64,000 nucleotides of DNA from Brachypodium distachyon (taxonomy: Eukaryota > Streptophyta > Magnoliopsida > Poales > Poaceae), in NCBI RefSeq assembly GCF_000005505.3, contig NC_016131.3, positions 50,949,355-51,013,354 of the forward strand. Reading direction: 5' to 3'. How positions within the stretch are numbered: position 1 is the stretch's first letter; every line of letters starts with the position of its first letter. The notes beneath the pieces are model-generated. The model had not been told where the DNA came from. It did no database searches and saw only the letters and a list, made by a program, of their open reading frames with translations. Positions 54,087-64,000 of this stretch are shown here, piece by piece. The position numbers and the translations under genes are program-made.

Positions 54087-57000
54087 GCTTCATCCTGCAT
54101 GCTTGCTTTAATGGATGATACACCCGCTTCGGTGTATTCTAGAAAAAAAATCCTGCATGCTTGCTTAGTTTTTCTTGATATTTGCCTTGCCTAGAAAGAA
54201 GGAAGTGAAATCGTACAGGAAGGTCCAAGATGCAGCTTACGGAGTCGAAAGGTAGGTATTGACTTATTGATTTCTACTTTACTAGTCCCCTCATTAGGAA
54301 TTCCATGTATTCTCTAGTTCCAAACATGTATAATCTATTTGAAATGTTAAAGAATAGACTCTTGCAGTTTGTTTTCTTTGCTGCTCATGGTTGACTGGTA
54401 GGATATTTAAGGTTATACTAGCAATTATTAGTTATTTTTCTTTTATGACATTGATAATCTAGAAAGAAAAGCATTCTTATATCTATATCATTTAATAAAG
54501 CTGTATATATTTCATATGTAGTGAGGGTTGTTTGCCAAATTTACAGAATCTTCTTGCCAATGTTTCCTTGGGTTGGGTTTGACATCAAGATTATGTGTGC
54601 TGAAACTCAACCTCACACTCACGAATTATGCAATTTTGCGCAGGTCTACAGTGACTTGACTGTTGACTACTTCAAGATGTTCCTGCTAAATGTTCCGGCG
54701 GCTGTTGTAGCTCTTACATTGTGAGTGTTGATATGAAATGGAAAATCTAGCTGCATGGCATTCAGCATGTGGTCTTCTCTGTTGACCGCTCTCCACGCAT
54801 TAGATGTCACCGGATTTCTCCTTTTTTCTCGTTTCATCGAAGCAGTGAAACAGATCGGACCACAAGCTAAGCTGCGAAAGTGATAGGCATGCAGACCAAA
54901 ACCACATGGGCCGCACTAGCAAATATTGGCACCAGCACATCAACTGTGTTTACCACGACAACAGAGGTCGTGGTTATGATTCAATCTGATCCCAGAATAT
55001 GTAGTCAGTTGCGTTAAATTATTAGCCTATACCCCTGTGTGAGGTGTGTATTAGCTCCCTGGTGCACCTAGACCGGGAAAACAATAAAATAAAATAACTA
55101 AAATCTGTATAAAATAACTGATGTTTTGTGTATACATGTTTGAGTCCTTGACATGCCTGTTAAGTTTCATGTTAAAAGCACCAATTTGTGTCCTGGACCA
55201 AAAATAAATTCACTGCTTCAAAAGGAGAACTTCTTCAGTACTAAATTTGCCTCTCTTTTTTCACAGGGCATAAAAATTATTGTCTTTGAATGAGAACTAC
55301 ACGAACCTAGATGACATACACAAAATTCTTTTTCATCTGGGAACATGTTCTCCTGGATGCACCATCGAATTTCCCATACCCTGGCTTGTCCGAAGCCCGT
55401 ACCTTTTCTCAACCCTCTGAATGGCCATGATTGTGCTTAACCTTTCAATTCCATGTGACATGATGCCATTTTCTCTGGTAAACAGTTATCTGTATGCGCA
55501 GACATGAGTGAATAACATAATAGCTCCAAAGTTTGATGTTTATTGACTTGTCAATACAAAAATATCATGTCTTTGCTCAAGTAGGAGAAAAACACGAGAC
55601 CCAAACGAAAGTTCATAGCCACAAGAACTGATTGCAAAAAAGTATACCAAAATATATTGAAGTGGGGTGTTGTATTAAAATTCTTGTCAGAAAAGATTGC
55701 AAAACAAGCTCTCATAAACCAAAGGATAAATACTTATTGAATTTCCTTTATCCATGGATTCCATACATAATGTCTTGCACTTTGAATATCCATCTTGCAT
55801 GTAGCCATGCCACAACCAGCCAATATCCCATGTGAGCCGAGTCAACATTAATTTTATTTTTGTTGTACTTCGTATAATCCTGCGGGTATCAATGGAAGGA
55901 AGATAGAGGGGAAGCACTGGCTCATTCTGATGACGTGAGGTGAGCGCAACAAGCGCTAGCATTTGTGTCGAGAAGTTCGCTGGTTATGACTAATAGTTGC
56001 GTACTATATGAAAATGGTTATATGACATGACATCAAAGAGATTTGTTTGGATTCTTTCTGAATTTACAGGGTTGCATTAAACTAAATGGAAAAATGTTAT
56101 TGTTCTCGGCTGCTCAGTTACCGTCACTAACTAATTTTGGAATGTGTAATCTACATTTCTTTCCAGATTCTTCTTCCTCGATGATTTTACAGGCTTTGAG
56201 ATTACATATCTTCTTGAGGTTAGTGTTCATTGAACCACCAACAAGCTAATGTGAGATTCAGAAAATTTCTAGGGCATGTTCAGTTTTGAGAAATATATCG
56301 TACACCAGAAATATGAGTAACAAAAGAAGGATAGTGGAACCTTATGTTTTTTGTCTTATACTCCCTCTTTTTTACTATATCTTTACTTCTTATAAAGATC
56401 TAAGTTGGTGGTCGTCCGTTCACTCCATTGAGGCTATTATCTATATTGTTATGAATTAAATGTAATTGAACCCATTCCATATGGTACATGTATGTATCAA
56501 TGTAATTGAACCCATTCAATGTTCTTTTGACTACAATTGACTGGATTGATGTAATATATTGAAATAAATATTATTCAGCGCAAAATTTAGGAATATAAGG
56601 ATAAAAGCGCATTTAAACAACTTATGAATTAATTCCTTAGCAAAGCATGTGCATATAGCTAGTCTTTGCACAACCCACAATGTGCCGAACCATGGAAGCA
56701 CAAAATTTAAAAGACTAATGAAAAATGTGACATATTACAAAGTTACAACCACCTACCCTCTTTCTATGCATTTAAGTAAGGGTTGATATGAATATATATA
56801 GTAATAACTCAACTCCTAGTTTCTTCAATGGAACATACTTTGAAAGGGATTCTACCGTGGCCAAGGACATATATGGTGAAACTTATGGAGCATATGAAAC
56901 GGAATAAGGGTAATTTATGAAATACCAGAACAACTTAGCTAAAAATGGTGGAACAATTTTCTATTGTATACATAACTTACCTCTTATAGCATCATAAGGA

Positions 57001-57795
57001 GTAGTACCTGACGTATTATTCCACTTCATTTTAATCAATTATTATTCTTTACATAAATGAATATAAGTATCGAGTAAGATGAATAGAAACTTCTTCATGA
57101 GTACATTAGTATTTGATAACACCAGGTTTTTTATACCAATTTATTTTCAAATGAAGTAATATTTGCTTTGAAATACTATTATCTTGTGTCCGACATCTGT
57201 TTTGGTGGTGTCTGCTTACAAAGTCCTCTTCATCTAGACTCATGTGGCCTTGTCATTTTTGTATCATTACTTTTCTAAAGTTCATTCAGATTCTGTACTG
57301 AGACTGAATGCAATACACAGAGTTTACAATATACTAAGTCAAAATTTTGAATCTGCAGTTGCCAGAACCTTTCAGTTTTATCTTCACGTGGTTTGCTGCC
57401 CTGCCTCTGATATTTTGGGTAGCACAAGCAATTACTAATGCCATAGTGAAAGACTTCCTAATTTTGAAGGTACTTTCTTTTTCGTGTCTGTCATGTGTTA
57501 AGGATTGTTACCTAGAGTGCAGACTGATGAATCTTCTGATATTCAGGGACCATGTCCAAATTGTGGCAATGAAAATCTTTCATTCTTTGGGACTATTCTG
57601 TCAGTGCCTAGTGGTGGTGCCAAAAATAGTGTGAAATGCGCAAAGTATGCATCGGATTATTGTTAAAACTTGATGTTAGTTCCATATGCTTTTAAGCCTA
57701 TATTCTTAGTGTGTCTGATGTTTCTCTTTATTAGTTGTGGTACTGCATTGGTATACGACTCTGGATCCCGGTTGATTACATTGCCAGAGGCATGA
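52816..57795 (+). CDS. PGRL1: PGR5-like protein 1 (PGRL1), chloroplast, 9 exons, 322 aa
   Basis: Thylakoid protein that works with PGR5 in antimycin-sensitive cyclic electron flow around photosystem I. Exons: 52816-53130, 53320-53416, 53502-53602, 54195-54251, 54644-54720, 56167-56218, 57359-57469, 57547-57644, 57735-57795; total 969 bp, phases consistent, stop TGA 57793-57795. The first about 60 residues are Arg/Ser/Pro-rich with few acidic residues, a likely transit peptide. Two membrane helices lie at about 203-220 and 239-262. The six redox/metal cysteines expected for PGRL1 are present: C83, C184, C273, C276, C301, C304 (CPNC and CANC pairs). Family phrases include MSNEEFDNLKEELMWEGSSV, GPRCSLRS and FFFLDDFTGFEITY. 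Length is close to that of Arabidopsis PGRL1A (324 aa). Exon 1 ends CTGCAG before GCACGT, a GC donor. No break was seen. Confidence 0.94.
53130..53136 (+). other. Non-canonical GC splice donor of PGRL1 intron 1
   Basis: Exon 1 must end ...GCGCTGCAG at 53130 to join TCG-TTC-TAC in the conserved L-Q-S-F-Y-Y. The intron therefore starts GCACGT. The nearest GT (53135) would add 4 bp and shift the frame. The intron ends in TTTAG at 53319. Confidence 0.7.
53856..53968. mobile_element. Stowaway MITE in PGRL1 intron 3
   Basis: The 113 bp element has inverted ends CTCCCTCCGATCCATATTAA and TA duplications at 53854-53855 and 53969-53970. It is well conserved and so probably a recent insertion. Confidence 0.93.
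54040..54086. repeat. (CA)n(TA)n microsatellite in PGRL1 intron 3
   Basis: A run of ac dinucleotides (to 54068) followed directly by at dinucleotides (to 54086), about 47 bp in total, lies 70 bp after the MITE. Confidence 0.95.
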
Positions 57796-58187
57796 CTGAA
57801 GGCGACTCGGGTGAATCACTTATCACCTATTGTACAGGTTCGGAAGCTGACATATAATAGTTACCTGATCATTTTAAAAGCAATGTTATTACAAAGCCCT
57901 GTTTAACTTATTTGTAGATCTGCTACACTAGGGCAAGTGCATTCTGGTCACGCACAAGGGTGACGGGGTGGCAAAACTAGCCCTGTTTTCCTTTCATGCT
58001 CGACACGGCGCTTACCACATAGTGGTGTTGTTCGGCTAGTTGCTCCGTACTGTGGAATTTCAATAAAACAATCATTAAAGAAATGTGCTATGGCGTGTAC
58101 ATGATAGTTATGGATACTTCTGCTGTAGGAATATGAAAAGTTGAGAATCATAATGTACCTTCTATAATGTACCTTCTATAAATACTA
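57796..58187 (+). other. PGRL1 3' flank
   Basis: Sequence after the PGRL1 stop, expected to hold the 3' UTR. A short direct repeat (ataatgtaccttct twice) stands at about 58150-58178 just before a MITE. Confidence 0.4.
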
Positions 58188-58521
58188 CTACCTCTGTTCT
58201 TAACTATAAGACGTTCTATCTTTACGTTAAATGTCAAACTTCTAAGTTGACAAAATTCATATAAAAACGCTCTAATATTTACAATATTAAATAGATATAC
58301 TATTAAGACATATATCATGTAAGATTTAATAAAACTAATTTGGAGAAGTTGTAGGCGCTGGTAAATTTACCTATAAATTTGGTCAAACTTTAGAAGTTTT
58401 ACTTAGAACAAAATTAGAATATCTTAGATGTTGCTAGATTTTTTTTATAATTTTGATCAAACTTTAAGAAGTTTTTACTTAGTACAAAATTGGAACATCA
58501 TATATTCAGGAATGGAGGGAA
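58188..58521. mobile_element. Stowaway-like MITE, about 334 bp, downstream of PGRL1
   Basis: Ends ctacctctgttctta and gaatggagggaa are flanked by TA (58186-58187, 58522-58523). The interior has ataagacgttct and the twice-occurring caaactttaagaagtttt-like stretch. It is longer than the classic Stowaway type and non-coding. Confidence 0.75.
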
Positions 58522-58868
58522 TAGTAAGACAGCAGATACGACCATGGGAGTTGCTTTCGTCCTGTTAATAAAAATGTAGGGTCATCTGTTACTGTTTGGA
58601 ACTCGTGAGTATGAACATGCTATCCACATTCGTTGTTAATTTTCAGAATATATCTAATTAAGGCGATTGAATTTATTGTCTTGAGTCATCCGTTAGATTT
58701 CGGAGTATCAATTTCTCCCTGGATGATTTGAACATTTGTAACATAAAAAGATGTTGTCTTCACATTCGCTTTCTCAGGCGCCAGTTGTGTCTTATCGGGA
58801 GTGGTGAAAGGCCTGCATTCGTTGGACCAATCTTTTTAAAGAGAAATTTATATTTACCTTGGTATATA

Positions 58869-59105
58869 CTCCCTCCATTCCATAATACAATGCACGCACA
58901 CATTTTGAGATTTTGCATTGACCATCAATTAGACCAACAAAATGTGAATTATGCATTATAAAAATAATAGCATTGGAAACATCTTTCAGATATGAATCCG
59001 GTGGTATAAGTTTTATAACTTATAATTCATATTTTGTTGGTGTAATTGATGGTCAAAGTTAGACCTCGAAAAGTGTGGGCACATTATATTTTGGAACGGA
59101 GGGAA
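58869..59105. mobile_element. Stowaway-like MITE, 237 bp
   Basis: Inverted ends ctccctccattccataat and ttttggaacggagggaa are flanked by TA (58867-58868, 59106-59107). Inner inverted arms include ttgatggtcaaagttag against ttgcattgaccatcaatt, so the whole element can fold into a hairpin. Confidence 0.88.
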
Positions 59106-60235
59106 TAGCCCATTAGATCTCAAGTTCGATGGCCTATGTTTGTCGTTTGGGCTTCGTTTACTTTGGTCTCCACGAGCGAGGTGACAATCATGGTTGGAAA
59201 ACAAAAACTCGTAACTCTTACTCCTTTACTAAAACGACGACAAGAATTTATAATCGGAGGGAGCAGTAGAGCTGTATCACTCTCAAAAAAAAGTAGAGTT
59301 GTATCATGCAAGTTTTTGTAATTCTGCATTAAATCGAGTATGTATTCATATAAAATTTCTCAATAATGAATGTGTATTTCAAAAATAAAAAAGTACAATA
59401 TATGCCCTTTAGTTGTAATATATTATCTAAATAAATGATTATTTTTATTATTCGTACAACCAAATGAATTCTTCATGCTAAGTAACAAGCTTAACGAGCC
59501 AACTTATTAAGTTATCAAGCCGAGCCAAGCTAGGGTTTTGAAGTATTTAACGGCACAAGATGTGTTAGATTTGATATCAAATAACACAAGACAATTATCG
59601 ACCCTCAAAAAAGGAAAAAGCGTTAACGGAGTTTAGCGGCTTTTTCGGTTTGATTGAGTCGTAAGACATCTGTATTGTTAAGAGGGAGTCCACAAACAAA
59701 AGTAATCACCACTAGAGAATTTACTATTACAAGTTCACCACTGACGCAAAATTAAAAAGCGTCACAACCAATCCCTATCATGACGTTCCTTATAAAGAGT
59801 GTCCTTGAAATTTACTGACACTTCGCTCATAGAAAGCGCCAGATAGGAGAAGCTAATTACTCTAACGCCTAGCTATGCAAACACCATGAAAAAAGCCACT
59901 ACTACAGAATCCTTTATTTGAGACGCATCAGAAAACCTCACACTGATCAAGTGTTAGAGATGACCGAGGAAAACCTTTTGACTCTTCTTCCAGGAGGCGT
60001 GTCAGGAATAGTCTTCTCCGAGCCTCATGGGTCGTATCGGGGTATTTTTAATGACTTTATTGGACCGTAAAAAGCGTCAGACCTGGTTATCTTTGACGCC
60101 TCCTTCAACAAGAACTATCGGTGATGGTTCTTATGAGAGAAAAATTAGAGCTGACGTCTTTTTTCTGTCAACGTCAGGTCAACCATTATAATTCTAATCT
60201 AAGTCGCAGGAAAACATTGAGCCAATCTGAATTTT
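59106..60235. other. Repeat-rich AT sequence, possible CACTA remnant
   Basis: A cactactacagaa motif at about 59897 and repeated gcgtca/tgacgc motifs at 59735-60170 resemble subterminal sequence of CACTA transposons. Termini and a 3 bp duplication could not be shown. No gene was seen. Confidence 0.35.
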
Positions 60236-60392
60236 ATTCATTGCATACAAGATGTGTTACATTTCATACAAGATCGACCGCATTACATTGCATACAAGAT
60301 CTGCTACATTGCATGAAAGATTTGCTACATTTCATATAAGATCGACCACATTATATTGCATTGCACACAAGATCTGCTACATTTCATACAAG
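60236..60392. repeat. Short irregular tandem repeat (21-27 bp units)
   Basis: About seven units of the form tacatttcatacaagatc with alternating tails (gacc-gca or tgc) follow one another. The unit length varies, so this is a degenerate minisatellite. Confidence 0.8.
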
Positions 60393-61311
60393 GTACACAC
60401 ATCAGAGCATTGTCGACAAGATCAAACAACACACTAATATGTCAGCAACATCATCCATGAGAAGCACAACGCCACGCTGAAGAAGGCGAGGTGGTGCACG
60501 GTCCGGGACAACAAGAGGAGTTGTTCTTTTTTTTTAGGGGGTGGTGGGGGGTGAGGAAAGAGGAAGGTGCTTATGGTGGTGGAGGTAATTGAGGCAATGA
60601 AGAAGAACAAAAAGGTGATTTAAGGAATGTAATCACGATCACCAGGATTAATCTAGTCCCAAAATCTTGCGGCAGCTCCTAGCGGCGCTCCGTTTCTCAA
60701 AAAATTCCGTGCTTATGGAATTACGGTTTTTTCACCTATATAACTCCATGCAAAAGGAGGGAGCGACGCGGCGCTCGAGGCCCAAATGGCACGGCCTCGC
60801 CATGGGGCCCACTTGGGGGTCCTCCTGGCGCCTCTCGCTTCGTTCCAGTGCTTGGTCTCTTCCTTTTCGCATAAAAATAAATATATCCCCTGTATTTTCA
60901 CTTTATTTTATTTCGATGATTTCTTGCATGCAAAAGACCATAAGGTGTTTCTAATAAAAATAGCGTCAGTTCCGACAATAATAATAATTGACTAATGAGA
61001 TTCCGGACAATTTTCATATCAAAAGTATTTGGAAAAGTCGATACATTTTGGATGTATTAGGTCCCCCAAGCTTAGCATGTTGCTTGTTCTCAAGCAACTC
61101 AAGCTATAAAGAAAAACTTTGACAAGTACTTTGCTATCATTATGTTTAAGGATCAATAATACTCGAGTGTGGCACTTCATCATGGATAAATAGAGCAATA
61201 TCTCAATCAGGTTCTACAAGGTTTAAACTTGTTGACTTCTTCAATTTTTAAAGAGTACATGAGGTGTGTTTTCAAGCGGGTCTGAATTACAAAGTTAATT
61301 TATTTTAAAAA
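60393..61311. other. Unassigned repeats, part probably retrotransposon-derived
   Basis: 60660-60900 is a GC-richer patch without a supported frame. 61060-61100 (gtcccccaagcttagc, tgttctcaagcaa) resembles leader sequence common in grass gypsy elements, but ends were not found. Confidence 0.35.
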
Positions 61312-61845
61312 GAGGTAATTGCACCACTGGCCCAACTACTTGAGAGGTGAGAGCATTTTAGTCAAATAAGTTGCAAAGTGAGAAAAACTACTCCTAAAAG
61401 TTGAGATTCGGTAGCATTTTAGTCCAATTAGTCCGAAAGGATACAAAGCAGCAACACAGAGCCCTTGGAATTTTCACAAAAAAGCCCCTCAGACTGCAAC
61501 AATTTGTACAATTAATCACCTCTTGACAATCCCCAACAAAAATCGAAGGCGGACATGGTGGCAAAGGTGGCAGAGCGCGTCCAGCGGGTCGGATCAGGCG
61601 TGGTGGTCGGAGACGGCAACGAGGAGCTCGCGGCTGAACACAACATTTTAAATGAGTGCAAGGGGTTTTCAGCAAAAAACACAAACTGTTGGACCAACTA
61701 AACTGGACACGTGTTAACACCTGATTGGTTTGGACCTCTAAGCAATCCGAATCTCAAATTTTAGGATTAGTTTTGCTCACTTTGTAACTTGTCGGACTAA
61801 AATGCTCCCATCTCTAAGTCGTTGGGCTACTTGTGCAATTACCTG
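61312..61845. mobile_element. Small non-autonomous MULE with perfect 9 bp target duplication
   Basis: Terminal inverted repeats of about 100 bp start gaggtaattgcac and end gtgcaattacctg. The flanking duplication is TTTTAAAAA on both sides (61303-61311, 61846-61854). The 534 bp element has a GC-rich centre (about 61555-61640) that might be captured DNA of unknown origin. No transposase is present. Confidence 0.9.
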
Positions 61846-63132
61846 TTTTAAAAACTATCTTCAGTTTCTTTTCAGGAGCCATCCAGCTTTATTTCTCCGG
61901 TGACCCTGTCGAGTTGGCAAACTGGTGCAGCCATTGGACAAACAATATGTGTGTGATTCAGTTTTTTGTTTCATGCTGATTATTCAGTTTTTTGTTTGAA
62001 TTTTTCAGTTGGGTGTTTAGACGATAAAGACTTTGCACAAGGTGCTTAAATGACAGAAGGAAAAGGTGTGATGTCACCGTTCAAAACTTGAAGACAACAT
62101 ATCATGTGATTTTCAAGTGACCATATCTTAACCTTGTACTGCTGTGTGCTTAGGCTTACAGTGTTCTCTAGGATTTTACTGCTTACATGGCAGGAGGAAA
62201 AGGTGTAGTCCTTAGGCTTAGTGTTCTCTATGATTTTACTGTTGTGTGCATTCCTACAGGTTACCTAACAAGGAGTTGCAATTACCTGTTCACAATTTTT
62301 TTTTGAGAGGAGTACTTGTTGATAACTAGATCCAAACTTTTACAAAAAATTTACGGGGAAAATTTGTACAGATTTCAACCAATCAAATTTCACCACATGT
62401 TTGAACAAATTTTTAATATTCTTCATCCGTGATAGATAGGTTGTCGCAAGTGATGGGCGCAGGTGCGCAGCAACGCATATATTCTAGGATTAAAACGTTC
62501 TTCTTAGGCTCAACAAGCATATGATATATTCCCTCCGCCTCATATTAAGTGACTCAAATTAGTCCAAATATGAATGTATCTGTTCTAAAAGAGTCATTCA
62601 CTGTTACGCACGGCAAGAACAGAAAGATTCACTACAATTGTCGTTACTAGCCGCCACCGCTAAGTCAATCTCAGTTACAATTTGAGTTCCCGCAGCAGAC
62701 TAATAGATAATCTATTAAAAAAATACTTGTAAAAGAAAAGGACAAAGGCTGGAAGATCTGGTACTCCGTAGTACACAGTACCTTGCAAGTTGAGGCAATT
62801 TCTGATTTCGCGGAGTAGAACAGCGGCTAGGAGGCTGCACGGGACCGGCGAGTTCTGCTGGCAGCAGCTTGGTATGCTAGTGTTCGAACCGGATCCCATG
62901 AAATCTTTTCTACTTATCTCTACTTATAGAATTTCCATTTTGTGGTCATAAATTCATCTCTCATGCATTTTCTCATTTAGCATTTGCAACTGACCTGTCC
63001 GAATCATGGTGACCTCACGTTTTTCTATCACTCAAACTCCAATCCCTTTCAATACCTTCTTCCCTCTGCTGGCCTCGTCCCCCAATCAACCCGCAGCTAC
63101 CGTCTTTATTTTCCAATTCCCAATTCTCCATC
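61846..63132. other. Unassigned intergenic sequence with a MITE half
   Basis: 62151-62240 contains an imperfect duplication (cttaggctta-gtgttctct, attttactg). 62528-62600 starts like a Stowaway element (ttccctccgcctcatatta) but has no second end, so it is a truncated copy. No gene was seen. Confidence 0.4.
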
Positions 63133-63228
63133 AACCGGACCATTAATGCAGATAAATAATAGTGAAAAAATCGAATAACCGGACCATTAATGCAGAATAA
63201 ATAATAGTGGAAAAATCGAACAACCCAG
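63133..63228. repeat. 48 bp tandem duplication
   Basis: Two adjacent copies of aaccggaccattaatgcag followed by ataaataatagtg and aaaaatcgaa differ at only a few positions. Confidence 0.85.
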
Positions 63229-64000
63229 AGTGTTATGGTTCTGTCACAATCTAAGGGTGCGTTTGGTTGTCCTTTACTTTTACAGAAAATTGCTTTTTAT
63301 TGCTTTCGTTTTAGGGTCCGTTTGGTTTTGCTTTGCTTTGGACAAAAGCAGCTTTGCTTTTTTTGCTCTCAAAAGGCAGCTTTTCTGAAAAAGCAAAAAG
63401 CTCGTTTGGTTGTTCCGGTTTGCTTCTTCCTTCTTCTGCATCCTCTGTCCCAGTCCTTCTTCAACCTCAGGCACATGTGAGCCTTCATGAGTCATACGAC
63501 TCCTCCCTCTTCCCCTGATTCCTCGTCGCCTCTCCCTTCGGCGACCGAAGTGCCCCCATGGCCGATGGTTCTAGCCTTTGCCGGCCCTCCATCGGATCTC
63601 GGCCACGCCCCTTACCGGATCCCGTTGCCTCCGTGCGAGTCGGTCGTGCCGCCTCCGCACGAGGTCGCCCTCCCGCCTCTGCGTGCGCCCCCCGCGTTGC
63701 TCCGCCACCTCGCGCGACCCCATTGCGCTGGTGCCGCCTGCTGGTTGTCTCCGACCTCCACCACGCCAGGTTCTGCGGCTGTCGTTGCGTTGACTTCGAG
63801 TGGGGACGAACCCGTATGCCTGCCATGGAGACGCCGTGAAGGAAGGGGCTGGTAGGGGTGGCGCCAGAGTCCGTGGCTGGGAGGGGTGGCGCCCATCCAT
63901 GAGCCAAGGCGGGCGGCGGCCACCAGAAGAGTTAGATGGGAGGAAGTTGCGGGCGCGGCCGCCATAGGAGATAGATGGGACGGGGAGGCGGCGGATGGTA
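63229..64000. other. Right edge: transposon-like ends and GC-rich open sequence
   Basis: 63254-63420 holds three gtttggttg-type motifs (gggtgcgtttggttgtcc, ggtccgtttggttttgc, ctcgtttggttgttcc), the usual start of hAT-like grass MITEs. 63480-64000 is GC-rich with overlapping frames on both strands. It could be a gene 5' region continuing off the edge, but no domain is visible. Confidence 0.35.

Noticed and set aside
63481..64000. GC-rich frames at the right edge as a gene
   Set aside because: Frames overlap on both strands with equal length and no recognisable domain; the edge prevents further judgement.

Overview
The window looks like nuclear DNA of a grass, probably a Pooideae or Triticeae-type genome. 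The plant proteins are most like cereal proteins. Several Stowaway MITEs carry the CTCCCTCC-type ends, there is a Harbinger transposase, and gypsy elements of the Tat type are nested in one another. Three intact spliced host genes lie in a matrix of transposable-element remnants. No rRNA, tRNA, CRISPR or prokaryotic features were seen. Exon coordinates were worked out by hand from reading frame, splice signals and family conservation; no alignment was run.

Layout. 1-8.8 kb is a stack of nested LTR elements. A minus-strand gypsy element enters from the left edge. Its LTR is split by a 4.9 kb solo LTR with a perfect TTTAT target duplication, and the LTR carries a 30-codon piece of ubiquitin. 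Next to it a 933 bp solo LTR (target duplication GATAT) sits in an older repeat. 10.9-24.3 kb is a complete 20-exon PARP1 gene (minus strand, 975 aa) whose introns hold a minisatellite, a Stowaway MITE, a MULE, a LINE remnant and a GAA repeat. 24.9-26.15 kb is a dead PIF/Harbinger transposase. 27.2-29.4 kb is an intact CRIB-RhoGAP (ROPGAP) gene (minus strand, 5 exons, 424 aa) with a Stowaway MITE three bases inside one splice donor.

29.9-36.9 kb is a mosaic: a Tourist MITE with a tandemly duplicated end, a 168 bp tandem repeat, broken exon copies of alpha-SNAP and of a 20S proteasome alpha-7 subunit, and a LINE tail. 37.1-45.2 kb is a degenerate plus-strand Tat-lineage gypsy element with gag, protease, reverse transcriptase, two RNase H regions, a truncated 3' LTR and an antisense ORF, but no recognisable integrase. 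45.2-52.2 kb has LINE tails, an isolated first-exon-like segment, and about 3.5 kb inserted into a LINE ORF; that insert carries one exon of an EHD-type ATPase.

52.8-57.8 kb is an intact 9-exon PGRL1 gene (plus strand, 322 aa), a thylakoid component of cyclic electron flow around photosystem I, with a G-box and a possible I-box upstream. 57.8-64 kb is repeats: two Stowaway-like MITEs, a small MULE with a perfect 9 bp target duplication, and tandem repeats.

The three genes do not form a pathway: PARP1 acts in DNA-damage signalling, ROPGAP in ROP/Rac GTPase control, and PGRL1 in chloroplast electron flow. Points most worth checking are the nested LTR history, the host-exon fragments carried by transposable elements, two apparent GC-AG introns (PARP1 and PGRL1), and the MITE at the ROPGAP splice donor.
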